From: Nafulsella turpanensis ZLM-10
GTDB lineage: Bacteria > Bacteroidota > Bacteroidia > Cytophagales > Cyclobacteriaceae
Assembly: GCF_000346615.1 (NCBI RefSeq)
Contig: NZ_ANNU01000032.1
Span: 1-64,000, forward strand
Reading direction: 5' to 3'
DNA: 64,000 bases
Made by a program: the position numbers and the translations under genes. The notes beneath the pieces were generated by a model. It did no database searches and was not told the DNA's origin. It saw only the letters and a program-made list of their open reading frames with translations. Below, one piece after another: positions 48,989-56,968 of the stretch. The first letter of the stretch is position 1. Every line of letters starts with the position of its first letter.

Positions 48989-49005
48989 GGGAGGGGATCC
49001 CTCCC
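48989..49005. repeat. Short GC-rich hairpin before the permease gene
   Basis: GGGAGGG and CCCTCCC form a 7-bp perfect stem with a GAT loop. On the minus strand it lies in the 5' leader of the permease, and a T-rich run follows 11 bases later, so an attenuator-like role is possible but unproven. Confidence 0.4.
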
Positions 49006-49028
49006 AATTCTATCGGCAAGGTTTGCGC

Positions 49029-49054
49029 CAAAAATACAACAACTTAATTATCAA
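49029..49054 (-). promoter_or_regulatory. Candidate promoter of the permease gene
   Basis: On the minus strand TATTTTTG (49029-49036) matches TAnnTTTG, with TTG 15 bases upstream (49052-49054). The spacing is slightly short. The leader would be about 80 bases and include the GC hairpin. Confidence 0.35.
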
Positions 49055-49090
49055 TATCTTAGACAACTATTTATTAAAACCTGCTCGATT

Positions 49091-49120
49091 TTGATACACT
49101 AGTTGTATCGATTTGATACA
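49091..49120. promoter_or_regulatory. Repeated TTGATACA half-sites upstream of the permease
   Basis: TTGATACA occurs at 49091 and again, as TTTGATACA, at 49112; between them TTGTATCG is an inverted copy. The arms GATACA and TGTATC are 5 bases apart. The spacing suggests a dimer-binding site, but no regulator is known. Confidence 0.35.
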
Positions 49121-49397
49121 GTCAGGTACAAAATATTTTACACCCAATTAAGACTGCGGCACTTACTTTTAGCTCAGTGGGTGTTTGCCGTGGAGAAGCT
49201 TACTGGTAGGGTTGTCAAACATTTCTTTGTTGCCTGGGAACACTTGTCGGGTTACAGGGAAGGGAATTGTAACCACCTTTAGATTATAGATTAGCCCTAA
49301 AGGTTATTTCCAAGTTCGAAGGAGTTTAAGTGGAATTCCCCTGAAAAAGTGGAGGGTTAGAAAAGAGTATTTTAACTTAATCTAACCAACAACTACT

Positions 49398-49699
49398 ATG
49401 GCAAAAAGGGATGAGGCTATCAGGCTGGCTCAGGTGAGCGGCAATGTCAGCGAGACAGCTCGTAATCTGGGCCTGCATCTAAGCATCCTATGCAGGTGGA
49501 AGAATGAGGTGGAACAATAGCCGCTGCCGCGCTGGTAGAGAAAGCATTTCCAGGCAAGGGATATGCTAAAGATAAAGAATTCAGGCAGTTACAAAGAAAG
49601 AATCAACGTCTAAAGGAGAGGGGCTCCCCTGCGGTTGAAATCCTAAAAAAGGCAGCGCATCGGCGCCCGATCGGTATCTTCAGCAGCCGCTCCCAATGA
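49398..49699 (+). pseudogene. IS3-family transposase OrfA, frameshifted
   Basis: From the ATG at 49398, 40 codons read MAKRDEAIRLAQVSGNVSET and on to a helix-turn-helix with LCRWKNEVEQ, then TAG at 49518. In another frame AFPGKGYAKDKEF continues into a leucine-zipper-like QLQRKNQRLKE and EILKKA, as in OrfA of IS3 elements, ending in TGA at 49697-49699. So one frameshift and one stop break the gene, and the first part is short of the usual N-terminus. Confidence 0.72.
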
Positions 49700-49753
49700 G
49701 ACACCAGCGACCGACACCCGGCTTATTCGGGAGCAAAGAAGGGGGGTATATTG

Positions 49754-49782
49754 CCTCTAGTGCCTCTGCCAGGCACTAGAGG
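49754..49782. repeat. 12-bp inverted repeat inside the IS3 relic
   Basis: CCTCTAGTGCCT and AGGCACTAGAGG flank CTGCC. Part of the right arm codes for the OrfB remnant CQALEV. It may have arisen by a local inversion or duplication during decay. Confidence 0.7.
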
Positions 49783-49853
49783 TTTCCTTGAGTAGCTATT
49801 ATGCCTGAATCAGCAGGCCAGAGAATAAGCGAAAAGTTGAGAATGAGCAAATA
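49764..49853 (+). pseudogene. Fragment of IS3-family transposase OrfB
   Basis: The frame reads LCQALEVSLSSYYA, a TGA stop at 49806-49808 where the family has Trp (YYAW), then ISRPENKRKVENEQI. This matches the start of OrfB just after the HTH-like segment (MC-AL-VS-SGYYAW...RP). The catalytic DDE core is missing. It is the second half of the relic that carries the frameshifted OrfA. Confidence 0.65.
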
Positions 49854-49885
49854 CACTTTTACTTCTACTTCACTATTGTACATAA

Positions 49886-49920
49886 AAAAACCGCATTTAC
49901 AAACTGTAAATGCGGTTTTT
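49886..49920 (-). terminator. Terminator of the tRNA-Ser/tRNA-Pro unit
   Basis: 16-bp perfect arms (AAAAACCGCATTTACA and its complement) around a 3-base loop, with T-runs on both sides. It follows tRNA-Pro on the minus strand by 5 bases. Confidence 0.9.
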
Positions 49921-49925
49921 AGTTG

Positions 49926-49999
49926 TCGGGGTGGCAGGATTCGAACCTACGACCTCCTCGTCCCAAACGAGGCGCGATACCGGGCTACGCTACACCCCG
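49926..49999 (-). tRNA. tRNA-Pro (UGG)
   Basis: On the minus strand CGGGGTG pairs with CACCCCG in a 7-bp acceptor stem. The anticodon loop of CCTCGTTTGGGACGAGG has TGG, reading Pro codons CCN. The T loop has GTTCGAATC. The 3' CCA is not encoded and must be added by the CCA enzyme. Length is 74 nt. Confidence 0.95.
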
Positions 50000-50105
50000 C
50001 ACAATCTTTTAATTTCCCCTCTCTCGATAGGGGACTGCAAAGGTATTAAATTAGTTTTAATTTCCGCAAGTAAGCGACAAAAAAATTTAAACCTTTTTTC
50101 AACAC

Positions 50106-50195
<90 letters not shown>

Positions 50196-50201
50196 GTTAA
50201 C

Positions 50202-50220
50202 CTTTCCCCGTCCGGGAAAG
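50202..50220 (-). other. Leader hairpin before tRNA-Ser
   Basis: CTTTCCC and GGGAAAG (7 bp) enclose a 5-base loop between the promoter and the tRNA. It may help processing of the precursor. Confidence 0.35.
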
Positions 50221-50225
50221 TGATG

Positions 50226-50257
50226 CAAATATAAAGGAAGTAATTTTATTAAACCAA
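50226..50257 (-). promoter_or_regulatory. Promoter of the tRNA unit
   Basis: On the minus strand TATATTTG (50226-50233) fits TAnnTTTG, with TTG 21 bases upstream (50255-50257). It sits about 30 bases before the tRNA-Ser 5' end. Confidence 0.55.
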
Positions 50258-50336
50258 ACCCTCAGTCCTTTTTTCAGCGCTTTTTAAAATAATTTTTCAT
50301 CCTGTCGTTGATAATCAGCACCTTTATCAGCAGGCG

Positions 50337-50367
50337 TTGTTTCTCCTTCTTAAAAATAATATATTTC
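50337..50367 (+). promoter_or_regulatory. Weak candidate promoter of the Bat-like genes
   Basis: TTG at 50337-50339 and TATATTTC at 50360-50367 are 20 bases apart; the last base deviates from TAnnTTTG. The start codon lies about 50 bases downstream. Confidence 0.3.
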
Positions 50368-50416
50368 GACTTCCAAAGGCAGCCAGTGTGCCTTTTAAAA
50401 CCATTTAAGCTTTTAC

Positions 50417-51385
50417 ATGATCTGGCTAAAAGATTTTACCAATCTCGAATTAACTTTTCTGCTCTGCTTTCTACTGGGCTACCTCTTTTACTTTTTCAGG
50501 GTTGTACGAGCTGCCCGCCTGGCAGGCGCACGATTTGGCACCGTACTATTTAAATTCCTGCTTCGCTCAGCCGCCCTCGCCCTCCTGTTAATTGCCCTTA
50601 TGGGGCCCTCCTTCGGCACTACCGGACGGGAGGTAAAAACGGTCGGAAAGGATATTTTTATTGCCGTCGACCTTTCTAAATCCATGGATGCCTTTGACGT
50701 TCAGCCCACCCGGCTCGAAAAAGTAAAGTTTGAGCTGAAGAATATTGTCCGGGCCCTCTCCTCTGACCGCATTGGCCTTATCATCTTTTCGGGCGATGCT
50801 TTTATACAATCTCCCCTCACTTACGACCAAAGTGCCCTCAACCTCTTTATTGAAACCCTCAGCACGGAACTGGTCCCGAATAGCGGCACAGATTTTGCCC
50901 CTCCCCTGAGGCTGGCGATGGAAAAGCTCCAGAATGAGCCGGACATGGCAGGACAGGAGGCCGCTGAAATTATTATCCTTATCAGTGATGGGGAAGATTT
51001 TGGGGACGAAACAGAAATTGTAGCCGAAAAAATAAATGAAGCAGGTATCCGCCTCTTTACGCTTGGGGTGGGGACCGAAGAGGGCAGCCGAATAATGGAA
51101 AGGCGACGTTACCTGCGCGACGAACAGGGCAATGAAGTTATTACCCGCCTCGACCCCTCGGCTCTTAAGGAGCTGGCGAACCTTACAAACGGACAGTATT
51201 TCGAAATAAACAAACAGGAAAACGAAGTTGACCGTTTAATTAACGTTCTTCAGAGTATTGAAGGAGAAGTTCGGGATGCAAGAACCGTACAGGCCTCGGC
51301 CAATAAGTATTATTATTTTGTGGCAGCAGCGCTTGCCCTACTGGCTCTCGACCTTTTGCTAAGCTTAAAAGTGATTAAATTATGA
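50417..51385 (+). CDS. VWA-domain membrane protein of the BatA/BatB type
   Basis: The 322-residue protein has two N-terminal membrane helices (LTFLLCFLLGYLFYFF; SAALALLLIALMG), a von Willebrand A domain (about 80-280) and a C-terminal helix (YYFVAAALALLALDLLLSL). The metal-ion-dependent adhesion site is present as DLSKSMD, with the downstream Thr in SPLTYDQ and Asp in LISDGEDFGDE. This is the classical build of BatA/BatB proteins of the Bacteroides aerotolerance operon, which are thought to protect the envelope under oxidative or other stress. Only one VWA gene is here, whereas the complete operon has two. Its stop overlaps the ATG of the next gene. Confidence 0.88.
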   Translation: MIWLKDFTNLELTFLLCFLLGYLFYFFRVVRAARLAGARFGTVLFKFLLRSAALALLLIALMGPSFGTTGREVKTVGKDIFIAVDLSKSMDAFDVQPTRLEKVKFELKNIVRALSSDRIGLIIFSGDAFIQSPLTYDQSALNLFIETLSTELVPNSGTDFAPPLRLAMEKLQNEPDMAGQEAAEIIILISDGEDFGDETEIVAEKINEAGIRLFTLGVGTEEGSRIMERRRYLRDEQGNEVITRLDPSALKELANLTNGQYFEINKQENEVDRLINVLQSIEGEVRDARTVQASANKYYYFVAAALALLALDLLLSLKVIKL

Positions 51386-52053
51386 AGTGGTACCTGATGA
51401 TAAGCCTCTTATTGTTCCTGCAGGGGAATCCTGGCCTATCCCGGCCGGGCGGCTTTAATGGTATAGCCAAAACTAATGAACTTAAAGAAGAGGCTGCGGA
51501 AGCCTATAAAAACGGCGAGTTTGAAAAAGCCAGCCAGCTCTACGCAGTGCTGGTCGATTCCTTTCAGGTAGAAGGGGAAGCCCTGCGGCTCAATTATGCA
51601 AACAGCCTGTATATGGGCGGCAAGCCGAAGGTAGCAGACCTGGTTTACCGCAATTTAGCAGCTAATGCAGAAAATGAAACCCTGCAGTCGGCCGCCTTTC
51701 AGCAGTTGGGTATACTGGCCACCAAAGACCAGAATTTAAAGGATGCGGTAAGCTATTTTAAACAATCGCTTAAAAGCGACCCGACCAACGATGCAGCCCG
51801 CTATAATTATGAGCTTGCCCGCAAAAAGCTTGAGCAACAGGAAAAACAGCAGCAAGAGAACAAAGAAGAGCAGATTGAACCATCTGAGTGGGCAAAAGAG
51901 TTAAAAAAGAAGGCAGAGGAACTTGTTGCCCGCTACCGCTTTGGAGAAGCTTATCAGCTGATGCAGGAGGGACTGCAGCAAGACCCTACGGTAGCCGCCT
52001 TTAATGACTTTACAGAGCGTATCCGGATTATTCACGAAATTGAACAATTATAA
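51382..52053 (+). CDS. TPR-repeat periplasmic protein, BatC-like
   Basis: The 223-residue protein has a signal peptide (MISLLLFLQGNPGLS region) and several tetratricopeptide repeats. Examples are EAYKNGEFEKASQLYAVLVD, AFQQLGILATKDQNLKDAVS and SYFKQSLKSDPTNDAARYNY, the last with the typical Gly/Pro/Asn turns. A Gln/Glu/Lys-rich linker follows (about residues 150-170), then more helices. It overlaps the VWA gene by four bases (ATGA), a strong sign of translational coupling, and the next gene starts one base after its stop. TPRs bind proteins, so it likely scaffolds the VWA protein (inference). Confidence 0.8.
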   Translation: MKWYLMISLLLFLQGNPGLSRPGGFNGIAKTNELKEEAAEAYKNGEFEKASQLYAVLVDSFQVEGEALRLNYANSLYMGGKPKVADLVYRNLAANAENETLQSAAFQQLGILATKDQNLKDAVSYFKQSLKSDPTNDAARYNYELARKKLEQQEKQQQENKEEQIEPSEWAKELKKKAEELVARYRFGEAYQLMQEGLQQDPTVAAFNDFTERIRIIHEIEQL

Positions 52054-52054
52054 A

Positions 52055-52678
52055 ATGAAATACCTGCTTATCCTCTTCATGAGTACAGCCCTTACCCTTG
52101 GGCTCCAGCTGGAAAGCGAGGCACAATCGCCTGCACTTGCCTTTAACAGGGCTGCGAACCTTTTTATTGAAGGCGATAACCAACAGGCGCTTCGGAATGT
52201 AAATGCAGCTCTTCGTCGCTACCCCAACGACCCGCAGTTAAAAGCGCTGAAAGAAAAACTCGAAAAGAAACAGGAAGAGGAAAAGAAAAAACAGCAACAA
52301 CAGGAACAGCAGAAAAAAGACCAGCAGGACAAAAAGGAACAACAACAGGACGGCCAGTCTTCTGAGGAAGAGAAAAAAGAAGAAGGCCAGGAGGAGAAGA
52401 AGCCACAGGAAGGCGAAGAAAAGAGTAAAGAAGAAAAAGAGCAGCAGGAAAAAGAGGGAGAGAAACCTTCCGAAGAAGAAGAAAAAGAAGGAAAGGAAAA
52501 GCAGGAGCAGCAAGCCCCTACTCCTTCCGAAACCGAAAAGCGGCTGGAACAAATGGATATTAGCCCCGAAAAAGCCCGCATGATTCTCGAAGCCATGAAG
52601 AGCAAGGAAGTCCAGTACCTGCAGCAGAAAAAGAGGAGGGCTCCCCAAAGAACCGACGACGGCAAGCCGGACTGGTAA
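52055..52678 (+). CDS. Periplasmic protein with TPR-like start and long Glu/Lys/Gln-rich region
   Basis: I use the ATG at 52055 (207 residues); the earlier frame start at 52004 lies in the preceding gene. A signal peptide (MKYLLILFMSTALTLGLQL) is followed by one or two TPR-like helices (LAFNRAANLFIEGDNQQAL). Next is a coiled, highly charged stretch of Glu, Lys and Gln from about residue 70 to 160. The C-terminal part (EKARMILEAMKSKEVQYLQQ) resembles the conserved end of BatC-type proteins. It is the third gene of the VWA/TPR operon. The middle DNA is strongly purine-rich on this strand. Confidence 0.75.
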   Translation: MKYLLILFMSTALTLGLQLESEAQSPALAFNRAANLFIEGDNQQALRNVNAALRRYPNDPQLKALKEKLEKKQEEEKKKQQQQEQQKKDQQDKKEQQQDGQSSEEEKKEEGQEEKKPQEGEEKSKEEKEQQEKEGEKPSEEEEKEGKEKQEQQAPTPSETEKRLEQMDISPEKARMILEAMKSKEVQYLQQKKRRAPQRTDDGKPDW

Positions 52679-52807
52679 CAGCCCCGCTGCTTGCAAACGA
52701 TTGAACGGAGCGTTGAGGCATTTAATTTAAGCCCGAAACTTTTTATCTCCTGCAAAAATTAAATAATTTTACCCCTGAGTATCGTACTCCTGATTTTTTA
52801 ACAGATG

Positions 52808-52824
52808 AACTCCTGCAGGGAGTT
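52808..52824 (+). terminator. Possible weak terminator after the Bat-like operon
   Basis: AACTCC and GGAGTT (6 bp) with loop TGCAG, followed by TTAG. The run of T is short, so this is uncertain. Confidence 0.25.
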
Positions 52825-52875
52825 TTAGTACTCTAACGGTCAGGGCATCTTTTCACCTTTTTAAAAATTATACTA

Positions 52876-54054
52876 ATGAAAGAAGTTTATATTGTGTCAG
52901 CAGTCCGCACTCCTATCGGGAGCTTTGGCGGCAGCCTTTCCGCTTTATCTGCCACAGAATTAGGTTCCATTGCTATCAAAGGAGCCTTGCAGAAAGCCGG
53001 CGTCGACGGCAAAGAAGTAAATGAAGTGTTTATGGGCAATGTGGTTTCGGCTAATCTAGGCCAGGCTCCAGCCCGCCAGGCTGCCGTTGGTGCCGGTCTT
53101 GGCTACAATGTTCCCTGTACCACTATTAACAAAGTTTGTTCGTCGGGCATGAAGGCCGCCATGTTTGGTGCACAGTCTATTATGCTTGGCCAAAACGATG
53201 TGGTAGTCGTAGGCGGTATGGAAAGTATGAGCAATATTCCTTTCTACATTCCTAAAGCCCGCTATGGCTATAAGTATGGCAACGGAGAGTTGGTGGATGG
53301 TCTGCTGAAGGACGGTCTGTTCGAGGTATACCACAAGTTCCCGATGGGCAACTGTGCCGATAATACAGCCAGAGAATGCGGTATTACCCGCGAGCAGCAG
53401 GATGAGTATGCCATCAACTCCTACAAGCGTGTGGCCAATGCGGTGGAAAGTGGTTACTTTAAAGATGAAATCGTTCCTGTGGAAATCCCTCAGCGCAAAG
53501 GCGATCCTATTGTAATGGATACCGACGAGGAATATAAGAACGTAAAATTCGATAAAATCCCTGGCCTTCGCCCGGTTTTCAGCAAAGAAGGAACGGTAAC
53601 GGCAGCCAATGCCTCTACCATTAACGATGGTGCTGCCGCCATGGTGCTAATGAGCAAGGAAAAGGCCGATGCGCTTGGTATTAAGCCATTGGCTAAAATC
53701 CGTGGCTTCGGCGATGCTGCCCAGGAACCTATCTGGTTTACCACCTCTCCTGCCCTTGCCATTCCGAATGCCCTTAAAATGGCTGGCATCAGCAAATCAG
53801 AAGTCGATTTCTTTGAAATCAACGAAGCTTTTTCTGTGGTAGCACTGGCCAACATTCAAAAGCTGGAGCTGGATCCTGAAAAAGTAAACGTATTTGGCGG
53901 TGCGGTAGCCCTTGGCCACCCGCTGGGAGCTTCCGGTGCCCGTATTATGACTACGCTTAATAGTGTACTGCACCAGAAGAGCGGCAGCATAGGCGTTGCA
54001 GGCATCTGTAATGGCGGCGGCGGTGCTTCTGCCATCGTACTGGAAAAAATGTAA
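52876..54054 (+). CDS. Acetyl-CoA C-acetyltransferase (thiolase)
   Basis: The 392-residue protein is a type II thiolase, joining two acetyl-CoA to acetoacetyl-CoA or cleaving beta-ketoacyl-CoA. The nucleophile lies in KVCSSGMKA (near Cys89). The second-half motifs are NEAFSVVALAN, GHPLGASGAR (His) and GICNGGGGAS (catalytic Cys). Length and motifs are those of normal family members. No hydratase or dehydrogenase is adjacent, so whether it serves fatty-acid breakdown or acetoacetyl-CoA synthesis is open. A strong terminator follows. Confidence 0.95.
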   Translation: MKEVYIVSAVRTPIGSFGGSLSALSATELGSIAIKGALQKAGVDGKEVNEVFMGNVVSANLGQAPARQAAVGAGLGYNVPCTTINKVCSSGMKAAMFGAQSIMLGQNDVVVVGGMESMSNIPFYIPKARYGYKYGNGELVDGLLKDGLFEVYHKFPMGNCADNTARECGITREQQDEYAINSYKRVANAVESGYFKDEIVPVEIPQRKGDPIVMDTDEEYKNVKFDKIPGLRPVFSKEGTVTAANASTINDGAAAMVLMSKEKADALGIKPLAKIRGFGDAAQEPIWFTTSPALAIPNALKMAGISKSEVDFFEINEAFSVVALANIQKLELDPEKVNVFGGAVALGHPLGASGARIMTTLNSVLHQKSGSIGVAGICNGGGGASAIVLEKM

Positions 54055-54073
54055 GATACACCCACTCATTTTT

Positions 54074-54110
54074 AAAGGCCTGATGGTTATCCATCGGGCC
54101 TTTTATTTTA
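54074..54110 (+). terminator. Terminator of the thiolase gene
   Basis: AAAGGCCTGATGG pairs with CCATCGGGCCTTT (13 bp with one T-G pair) around a TTAT loop; TTTATTTTA follows. It lies 20 bases past the stop. Confidence 0.88.
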
Positions 54111-54194
54111 CCGCAGGGGAGCCTTCAAATCAATTACCGCACGAATTTTGTCGTGATTGCGTTATAAACCTGCAAATGAAAATAAGCACCATTT

Positions 54195-55529
54195 ATGAAC
54201 TTAATTACCCGGCTTTTCACTTTCCTGCTCCTGGCCACCTCCCCGCTAACCCTCGCCTTGGGCCAGACAAAAATCGTCACCTATCACGATTCCGCCTCCA
54301 CCCAGGTTAAATCAGTCTATACCATACTCGATGGCGACAGCAGCAAAATAGATGGCCCATTCAAGCAGTTTCACCCCAATGGCAGCGTCCTTACCGAAGG
54401 AGTTTTCGAGGAGGGACAGAAAGTAGGCGTCTTTAAGCAGTACTATTCTGATGGAAGCCTGCAGCGCGAAATTCCTTTTGTAGATGGCCTCCGCCAGGGA
54501 AGCATGAAAGTATATAACCCTGATGGTTCTCTCCTGCAGCTGGCTAATTTTGAACAGGACGAACTGCACGGGGAAATGCTCATCTATTTTTCCAAAGACA
54601 AAGTAAAAAGCAGTGCCCAATTCAAGAACGGGCAGCCCGACGGACTGGTAAAAGACTATTTTGAAAGCGGCAAACTGCGGCAGGAAATAAGCTACGCCAA
54701 CGGAAAACCCAATGGTCCTACTAAAATCTATTACCCTGAAGGAGGGCTACAGTCGGAAGCGAACTACCAGAATGGCATTCTCCACGGCTATTTCCGCACC
54801 TATTACCCGAATGGACAAATCAATACCGAAAGCTATAATGAAGAGGGCCGAAAAAGCGGCACCTTTAAACATTATGCAGAAAACGGTACGCTCCTAACCG
54901 AAGGTGCTTACAAAGGAGGTGCCTTGCATGGCCCAAATAAAGCATGGTATGAGAATGGAAATCCTCAACATATATTCCAATACACTAAAGGCGCTAAGTC
55001 CGGCCTTAACCAAACTTTTTACCTCGAGGGCGGACTGGAAACAGAAGCCAACTACAGTAATAGCGGCAAAGATTACCGCCTGAAGGAGTTCTGGCCCAAT
55101 GGAAAACTTAAAGCAGAGAAAGCGTTCGTTACCGAGCTCGCGCATGGCTCCTGGAAATTTTATAATGAGGAAGAAAAACTAATAAGAGAAGAAGACTGGC
55201 TAAACGGCAAAGAACATGGCCTTTTCAGGGAATATCATACCAACGGGCAGCTAAAGTGGGAGCTCAATTACCAGAACGGTACACCTCTGGGAGAAGAAAA
55301 AGCTTTTTATGAAGACGGCACTCCTCAATCCGTAGCCACTTACCAGAGCGGTAAGCGTTTTGGCCCCTATAAAGCCTGGCACCCTAACGGGCAACTAAAG
55401 GAAAGTGGAGAATGGAAAGGCACCACCCGCATAGGTGAGTGGAAGTTCTATTCCGAAGAAGGAAAGCTCCTCAAAACCACTACCTACCGGAATGGGGAAG
55501 TCATTAAAGAGCAGCCTGCAGGGGAATAA
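54195..55529 (+). CDS. YwqK/MORN-repeat secreted protein
   Basis: The 444-residue protein has a signal peptide (LFTFLLLATSPLTLALGQ) and then consists mainly of repeats of about 21-24 residues with the pattern Y-x-NG-x-L-x-E-x-x-Y-x-G-x-x-G. Examples are YHTNGQLKWELNYQNG and YYPNGQINTESYNEEG. This is the YwqK-type MORN variant. Although named as antitoxins in some annotations, there is no toxin gene next to it, and its signal peptide suggests a surface or periplasmic role. Ligand unknown. It stands alone between thiolase and purC. Confidence 0.85.
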   Translation: MNLITRLFTFLLLATSPLTLALGQTKIVTYHDSASTQVKSVYTILDGDSSKIDGPFKQFHPNGSVLTEGVFEEGQKVGVFKQYYSDGSLQREIPFVDGLRQGSMKVYNPDGSLLQLANFEQDELHGEMLIYFSKDKVKSSAQFKNGQPDGLVKDYFESGKLRQEISYANGKPNGPTKIYYPEGGLQSEANYQNGILHGYFRTYYPNGQINTESYNEEGRKSGTFKHYAENGTLLTEGAYKGGALHGPNKAWYENGNPQHIFQYTKGAKSGLNQTFYLEGGLETEANYSNSGKDYRLKEFWPNGKLKAEKAFVTELAHGSWKFYNEEEKLIREEDWLNGKEHGLFREYHTNGQLKWELNYQNGTPLGEEKAFYEDGTPQSVATYQSGKRFGPYKAWHPNGQLKESGEWKGTTRIGEWKFYSEEGKLLKTTTYRNGEVIKEQPAGE

Positions 55530-55581
55530 GTTCAACCGAACTATTTTTATATTAGCTGAACTTCTCTAATTTTAAGGCTGT

Positions 55582-56523
55582 ATGGCACAGGCAATAAAAG
55601 AAACTAACTTTACTTTTGCCGGACAAACCCGGTCTTATAGGGGAAAGGTCCGCGATATTTATTACTTTCCGGACAAGCTGGTGGTAGTCGCTACCGATCG
55701 CATTTCTGCCTTCGATGTAGTCCTTCCAAAAGCCATTCCATATAAAGGACAGGTTCTGAACCAGATAGCAGCCTACTTCTTGCAGGCCACCGCCGAGCTA
55801 GTACCTAACTGGCTTACCCAGGTGCCCCACCCAAATGTAAGTATAGGCAGGCTCTGCGAGCCCTACCCTGTCGAAATGGTCATCAGGGGGTATCTGGCCG
55901 GCCATGCCTGGCGGGAGTATAAGGCGGGTAAACGCAGCATTTGCGGGGTTTCCCTTCCGGAAGGACTAAAAGAAAATGACCCGCTGCCGGAGCCTATTAT
56001 AACGCCTACCACCAAAGCGCACGAAGGTCACGATATGGACATTAGCCGCGAAGAAATCATTAAAAGCGGCCGGGTAAGCGAAATCGACTATCTTGTGCTG
56101 GAAAAGTATACCCGGGCTCTTTTTGCCCGCGGAACTGAAATGGCCTTTGAAAAAGGACTCATCCTGGTAGACACTAAATATGAATTTGGTAAAGGCGATG
56201 ATGAAAAAATTTACCTGATTGATGAGGTTCATACCCCCGACTCCAGCCGCTATTTTTACCTCAATGGCTATGAAGAAAGGCAGCAGTCCGGCGAGCCACA
56301 AAAGCAGCTGAGCAAGGAGTTTGTGCGCCAGTGGCTTATAGCCAAAGGTTTCCAGGGCCAGGAGGGCCAGCAGATACCGGAAATGACCGACGAAATTGTT
56401 ACGATGATTTCTGATAGATACATCGAACTATACGAGAAAGTAACGGGTTTACCCTTTAACAAAATCAACACCAGCGGAAGCCTTACCGAAGAGATAAAGG
56501 CAAACATAATTGAAAACATTTAG
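55582..56523 (+). CDS. purC: Phosphoribosylaminoimidazole-succinocarboxamide synthase
   Basis: PurC joins CAIR and aspartate with ATP, giving SAICAR in purine synthesis. The 313-residue protein has the N-terminal GKVRDIYY segment, [13 protein letters not shown], the [18 protein letters not shown] block, the catalytic TTKAHEGHD loop, and [14 protein letters not shown] with [11 protein letters not shown]. The length is the longer form seen in Bacteroidota and eukaryotes (about 300) rather than the 240-residue E. coli type. It is not in a purine operon here. Confidence 0.96.
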   Translation: MAQAIKETNFTFAGQTRSYRGKVRDIYYFPDKLVVVATDRISAFDVVLPKAIPYKGQVLNQIAAYFLQATAELVPNWLTQVPHPNVSIGRLCEPYPVEMVIRGYLAGHAWREYKAGKRSICGVSLPEGLKENDPLPEPIITPTTKAHEGHDMDISREEIIKSGRVSEIDYLVLEKYTRALFARGTEMAFEKGLILVDTKYEFGKGDDEKIYLIDEVHTPDSSRYFYLNGYEERQQSGEPQKQLSKEFVRQWLIAKGFQGQEGQQIPEMTDEIVTMISDRYIELYEKVTGLPFNKINTSGSLTEEIKANIIENI

Positions 56524-56576
56524 TTGAATTAGTTAATTTACACTTCGACACACTTACATTTTTTAACACAAATCTT

Positions 56577-56960
56577 ATGAAATATTCGGTTGACAAGCAG
56601 GAAAAATACTGTATAGTGGTGCTTCATGAAGAGAAGCTCGATACAACACTGGCTCCAAAATTAAAGTCTGAGCTGATTACCCTGCACGCCAAAGGAGTGA
56701 AAAATATTATTTTAGACATGTCGGAAGTTAAATACACCGACTCCTCGGGGCTGAGCTCTCTATTAGTAGGAAATCGTATTATGCAGGAAGAAGGTGGTTC
56801 TTTTATCCTGGCCAGCCTTACCGACCATGTTAACAAGCTGATAAAAATATCTCAGCTCGACAATGTGTTAACCATTCTTCCTACCAAAGAAGAGGCTGTC
56901 GACTATGTGTTTATGAATGAAATTGAAAATGATTTAAACAGCGGAGAAAATCTTAACTAA
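56577..56960 (+). CDS. STAS-domain protein (anti-sigma factor antagonist-like)
   Basis: The 127-residue protein is a single STAS domain: LDTTLAPKLKSEL, NIILDMSEV and the phospho-loop YTDSSGLSSLL with Ser56/Ser57. In the SpoIIAA family a Ser of this loop is phosphorylated by an anti-sigma factor kinase, which controls partner binding. No kinase or sigma factor gene lies nearby. The last about 15 residues (EIENDLNSGENLN) extend beyond the domain. It lies 8 bases before rnz and is probably co-transcribed with it. Confidence 0.87.
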   Translation: MKYSVDKQEKYCIVVLHEEKLDTTLAPKLKSELITLHAKGVKNIILDMSEVKYTDSSGLSSLLVGNRIMQEEGGSFILASLTDHVNKLIKISQLDNVLTILPTKEEAVDYVFMNEIENDLNSGENLN

Positions 56961-56968
56961 AGTACTCC

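Larger units (their letters stand above)
49331..49857 (+). mobile_element. Decayed IS3-family insertion sequence
   Basis: The left end starts TGGAATTCCCCTGAAAAAGT at about 49331, like the terminal inverted repeat region of many IS3 elements. Inside are a frameshifted OrfA and a short piece of OrfB with a stop in the conserved YYAW motif. No right terminal repeat is found, and the relic stops just before the tRNA-Pro terminator. The element cannot move and is old. Confidence 0.7.

Noticed and set aside
52219-52755. Minus-strand frames rich in Ser/Phe/Leu opposite the third Bat-like gene
   Set aside because: They are the low-complexity mirror of the Glu/Lys/Gln tract.
54195-55529. Toxin-antitoxin system at the YwqK-type gene
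   Set aside because: No toxin gene adjacent; the protein is exported.
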